Source: UBA5009 sp038043185 (lineage in GTDB: Bacteria > Bdellovibrionota > Bdellovibrionia > Bdellovibrionales > Bdellovibrionaceae). Taken from it: 64,000 nt of DNA. The notes below the pieces were generated by a model, which saw only the letters and a program-made list of their open reading frames with translations, was not told the DNA's origin and did not search any database. Below are positions 61,866 through 64,000 of this stretch, piece by piece (within the stretch, counting starts at the first letter, position 1; each line of letters opens with the position of its first letter). A program made the position numbers and the translations under genes. The stretch is taken from assembly GCA_038043185.1 (NCBI GenBank), contig JBBTCO010000027.1, positions 1 through 64,000 on the forward strand. Direction: 5' to 3'.

Positions 61866-62288
61866 ATGAAATCCTTTATGGCGGTGGTTTTTGGAGTGCT
61901 AGTTAGTTTTTCATCAACACCTTTAAAGGCTGATGAAATTATTATCTCTGATGCTAGAAAAAATATTCCACTCGCGGATGATGAACCTAGTTTTAAAGAT
62001 TATTATTTAAGTGGCAAAGATCTTTCCGCGATTAAAAAAAATAGCCTAGTCACTGTCGTCCGCAAGATCGACGTCAAAGATTCGACCGGCTCGCATAGCT
62101 TAGGGGAAATCAGCGTTCCCGTAGGGCAACTTAAGGTGATTTTCATTCAAGGAAAAGTTGCCGTAGCCCGCGAGCATAAACTTTTTTCACGATCTGAATT
62201 ACCTATGCTTGAACAAAGCGGCCTTTTGATTGGAGATCGCATTGATCTTGAGGCTAAAATCGACGACAGCTCAAAACCTAAAAAGTAG
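61866..62288 (+). CDS. Secreted protein of unknown function
   Basis: 140 residues from ATG 61866, which follows GGAAAG and opens a signal peptide (MKSFMAVVFGVLVSFSSTPLKA); an ATG four codons earlier is possible. The mature part is beta-rich (NSLVTVVRKIDVKD...VPVGQLKVIFIQGKVAVAREHKLF), resembling small domains that bind envelope partners, with no Cys. No family assigned. Confidence 0.6.
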   Translation: MKSFMAVVFGVLVSFSSTPLKADEIIISDARKNIPLADDEPSFKDYYLSGKDLSAIKKNSLVTVVRKIDVKDSTGSHSLGEISVPVGQLKVIFIQGKVAVAREHKLFSRSELPMLEQSGLLIGDRIDLEAKIDDSSKPKK

Positions 62289-62346
62289 CTTCTGGAAATC
62301 GGCACAGCGCTGGACCTTGACCAGATTCTAGGGCATATCTGACCCT

Positions 62347-63285
62347 ATGAATGAAAATTTAATTACTTATTTTCGCGTTCGTTTAAGTCAAGTTCCAGCA
62401 AGCCTCGAAGACATTGTTACCACTCACTCATTTGAAGCTGGGGCCAGCGGGGTCAGTGAAGCCTTGGTCTTTCAACAGCCAAATCTGACTTATGATCCCA
62501 CAATCATTCCCGTTCGTTCCCATGAAATGGATGTGTTTTTTCCAACTAAACCTGAATCTTTTTTCTTTGAAGGATTAACTAAATTAACCGCCCAAATTCG
62601 TTGGCAGATCTTTGAAGAAGAAAACAAGGATTGGATGGCCGAGTGGAAAAAGGGGTTTAAACCTTTTCAACTGGTTGGCCCTTACTGGGTTGTACCCTCT
62701 TGGATGGAAGTTCCCGCCGAAGCAAAAATTCCATTGATTATCGATCCTGGAATGGCTTTTGGCACCGGCACACATGCGACCACACAAATGGCCGCCTATT
62801 TCGTTCATAAATTCACTCAAACTACAAAAAAAGATTTAAGTCTTTTAAGCGTTTTAGATGTCGGCACCGGAACTGCGATTCTGGCTTTACTGGCGGCCAA
62901 AGCTGGAGTGAAAAAAATTATTGGTTTGGAAATCGATCCAGAAGCCCGCCGAGTGGCCCGCGAAAATATCCAATCAAATTCTTGTCCGTGGATTGAAATT
63001 CCTGAAACTCCACTAGAAGAAACCCGTCAGGTTTTTGATGTGGTTATCGCCAACATTATCGACGGTGTTTTACTGCAACTGAAAGATGATTTACTTAGAG
63101 TCTTATCCCCTGCGGGTGATTTATTCTTAACGGGAATTCTTTCGGAAAAAGACAGCGACTTTTTTGCCGAATTTATTGAAGACAGTCCCCTGCAAGTGGT
63201 CAGACGTCTGGAAAAAGATGAATGGGTCGGCTATTGGTTGCGCTATCGCAACGAAACTGAAACAACAAGCTCGCGGGAAAATTAA
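62347..63285 (+). CDS. prmA: Ribosomal protein L11 methyltransferase
   Basis: SAM-dependent enzyme that trimethylates L11. 312 residues. The L11-binding N-terminal domain is followed by the PrmA signature IDPGMAFGTGTHATTQM, the SAM loop LDVGTGTAILALLAAKAG, the acidic EIDPEA and the NPPY-like IANII motif. The order and the length fit PrmA. One base separates it from rsmE, making an operon of two translation-related methyltransferases. Confidence 0.93.
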   Translation: MNENLITYFRVRLSQVPASLEDIVTTHSFEAGASGVSEALVFQQPNLTYDPTIIPVRSHEMDVFFPTKPESFFFEGLTKLTAQIRWQIFEEENKDWMAEWKKGFKPFQLVGPYWVVPSWMEVPAEAKIPLIIDPGMAFGTGTHATTQMAAYFVHKFTQTTKKDLSLLSVLDVGTGTAILALLAAKAGVKKIIGLEIDPEARRVARENIQSNSCPWIEIPETPLEETRQVFDVVIANIIDGVLLQLKDDLLRVLSPAGDLFLTGILSEKDSDFFAEFIEDSPLQVVRRLEKDEWVGYWLRYRNETETTSSREN

Positions 63286-63286
63286 A

Positions 63287-64000
63287 ATGCGACGCTATTG
63301 GATCGATGCCGAGCAATTGCATTCCAACCACGATAGTGGCGAACTTGTTAGTTTTGATTCCGAACAATTCCATCATATCTTTGATGTTTGCCGACAAACT
63401 TTGGGATCTCGGTTTGAAGTTCTCCATCCCAATCATAAGGCTTATTTGGTCGAAGTGATTGATCTTAAAAAAAAGAGCGCTCTTGCCAAAGTTCTTGAAT
63501 CACGCGAAGTTCCCTCGCTCCCCACTCCGCATATTCAGTTAGCTTTATCCATTCCCCGTTTTCCGGTATTTGAATCGGTATTGGAAAAAATGGTCGAAAT
63601 GGGCGTCAGCCGTGTGCAGCCATTCTTTTCTGAATTTAGTTTTATTCGAGAGCCAAAAAGTTTTTCCTCAGAAAAACTCGTTCGTTGGAAAAAAATTGTC
63701 ACTTCGGCTACGCAACAATCTGGGCGTGGCGAATTGATGCAAATCGAAACTCCGCAAACTTGGTCCAAAATGCTTGAGCAAATTAACCAAGATAGTGATT
63801 CCACGTGTCTGTTCTCTTATGAGGGTCAGTCGACCTTGGGCGTTAAAGATTTCCTGAATGCTGACTCAAAAAAAAACAAAGCCTTAAAAAGCATATGGCT
63901 TGTCGTTGGCAGTGAGGGTGGGTTTTCGACAGATGAGGTCGATCAAATGCAATCGCAGGGCTTTCATCCAGTCACCTTAGGATCTCAGGTGCTTCGAGTG
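63287..64000 (+). CDS. rsmE: 16S rRNA (uracil-1498-N3)-methyltransferase, partial
   Basis: Starts at ATG 63287 (MRRYWIDAEQLHSNH) and is open to the end of the window (238 codons), so the 3' end is missing. It has the N-terminal PUA-like domain (EQFHHIFDVCRQTLGS), then a SPOUT domain with FPVFESVLEKMVEMGVSRVQPF, the ATQQSGRG stretch, and VVGSEGGFSTDEVDQ, the RsmE form of the SAM-binding knot. It methylates U1498 of 16S rRNA. Confidence 0.9.
   Translation, partial: MRRYWIDAEQLHSNHDSGELVSFDSEQFHHIFDVCRQTLGSRFEVLHPNHKAYLVEVIDLKKKSALAKVLESREVPSLPTPHIQLALSIPRFPVFESVLEKMVEMGVSRVQPFFSEFSFIREPKSFSSEKLVRWKKIVTSATQQSGRGELMQIETPQTWSKMLEQINQDSDSTCLFSYEGQSTLGVKDFLNADSKKNKALKSIWLVVGSEGGFSTDEVDQMQSQGFHPVTLGSQVLRV

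Noticed and set aside
63200..63804. Minus-strand open frames opposite prmA and rsmE
   Set aside because: They lie wholly opposite conserved methyltransferase genes and have no supporting features.

Overview
The window is an AT-rich chromosomal segment that reads as a Bdellovibrio-like bacterium (Bdellovibrionota). Supporting signs are a compact division and cell-wall (dcw) cluster, a PEGA-tailed Ser/Thr kinase, PilZ and EAL signalling proteins, a MotAB stator, a CpaF-type ATPase, several penicillin-binding and lytic proteins, and many small secreted proteins with Cys-rich repeats. No phage, CRISPR array, rRNA or tRNA gene was recognised.

Layout. 0.4-4.8 kb: coaE, a Ser/Thr kinase and an acyl-CoA synthetase. 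4.8-8.8 kb: envelope or secreted proteins around two large hairpin repeats, including a secreted glycine-zipper protein that looks frameshifted. 8.9-13.6 kb: M3 oligopeptidase, nadK, recN. 13.9-21.8 kb: a Nudix hydrolase, a cyclic-nucleotide/EAL protein and unknown secreted proteins. 22.0-42.7 kb: the dcw cluster on the minus strand, in transcription order rsmH-ftsL-ftsI-[esterase, opposite strand]-murE-murF-[2-kb accessory island]-mraY-murD-lipoprotein-ftsW-murG-murC-murB-ftsQ-ftsA-ftsZ-lpxH. 42.8-48.1 kb: nucleotide salvage and thymidylate genes, cpaF, PilZ. 48.3-55.2 kb: TetR regulator, lytic transglycosylase, PBP4, an LspA-HAMP fusion, a DnaQ-WYL fusion and an outer-membrane protein. 55.7-64 kb: motBA, dsbD, rluB, prmA and the start of rsmE.

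The most unusual content lies between genes. At least eight elements share one design: a conserved core of one of several families, flanked by long, nearly always perfect inverted arms (21-50 nt) whose sequence is different at every locus. At two loci (1-359 and 55205-55647) two copies of the same 46-nt core lie in opposite orientation. There the arms continue as decaying inverted copies of the 3' ends of the adjacent genes (coaE, motB and the TIGR02001-like gene), including their stop codons. The arms cannot have been inherited with the core, so some templated process must have copied local sequence in inverted orientation. Core, arms and gene-tail copies together are the best candidate here for an undescribed system.

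Other points of note are a 17-bp hairpin whose 3' arm begins exactly at a start codon, a 30-bp perfect palindrome inside thyA, a TetR promoter/operator, single-base frameshifts in two genes, and a degraded LysR/HNH island that interrupts the dcw cluster.
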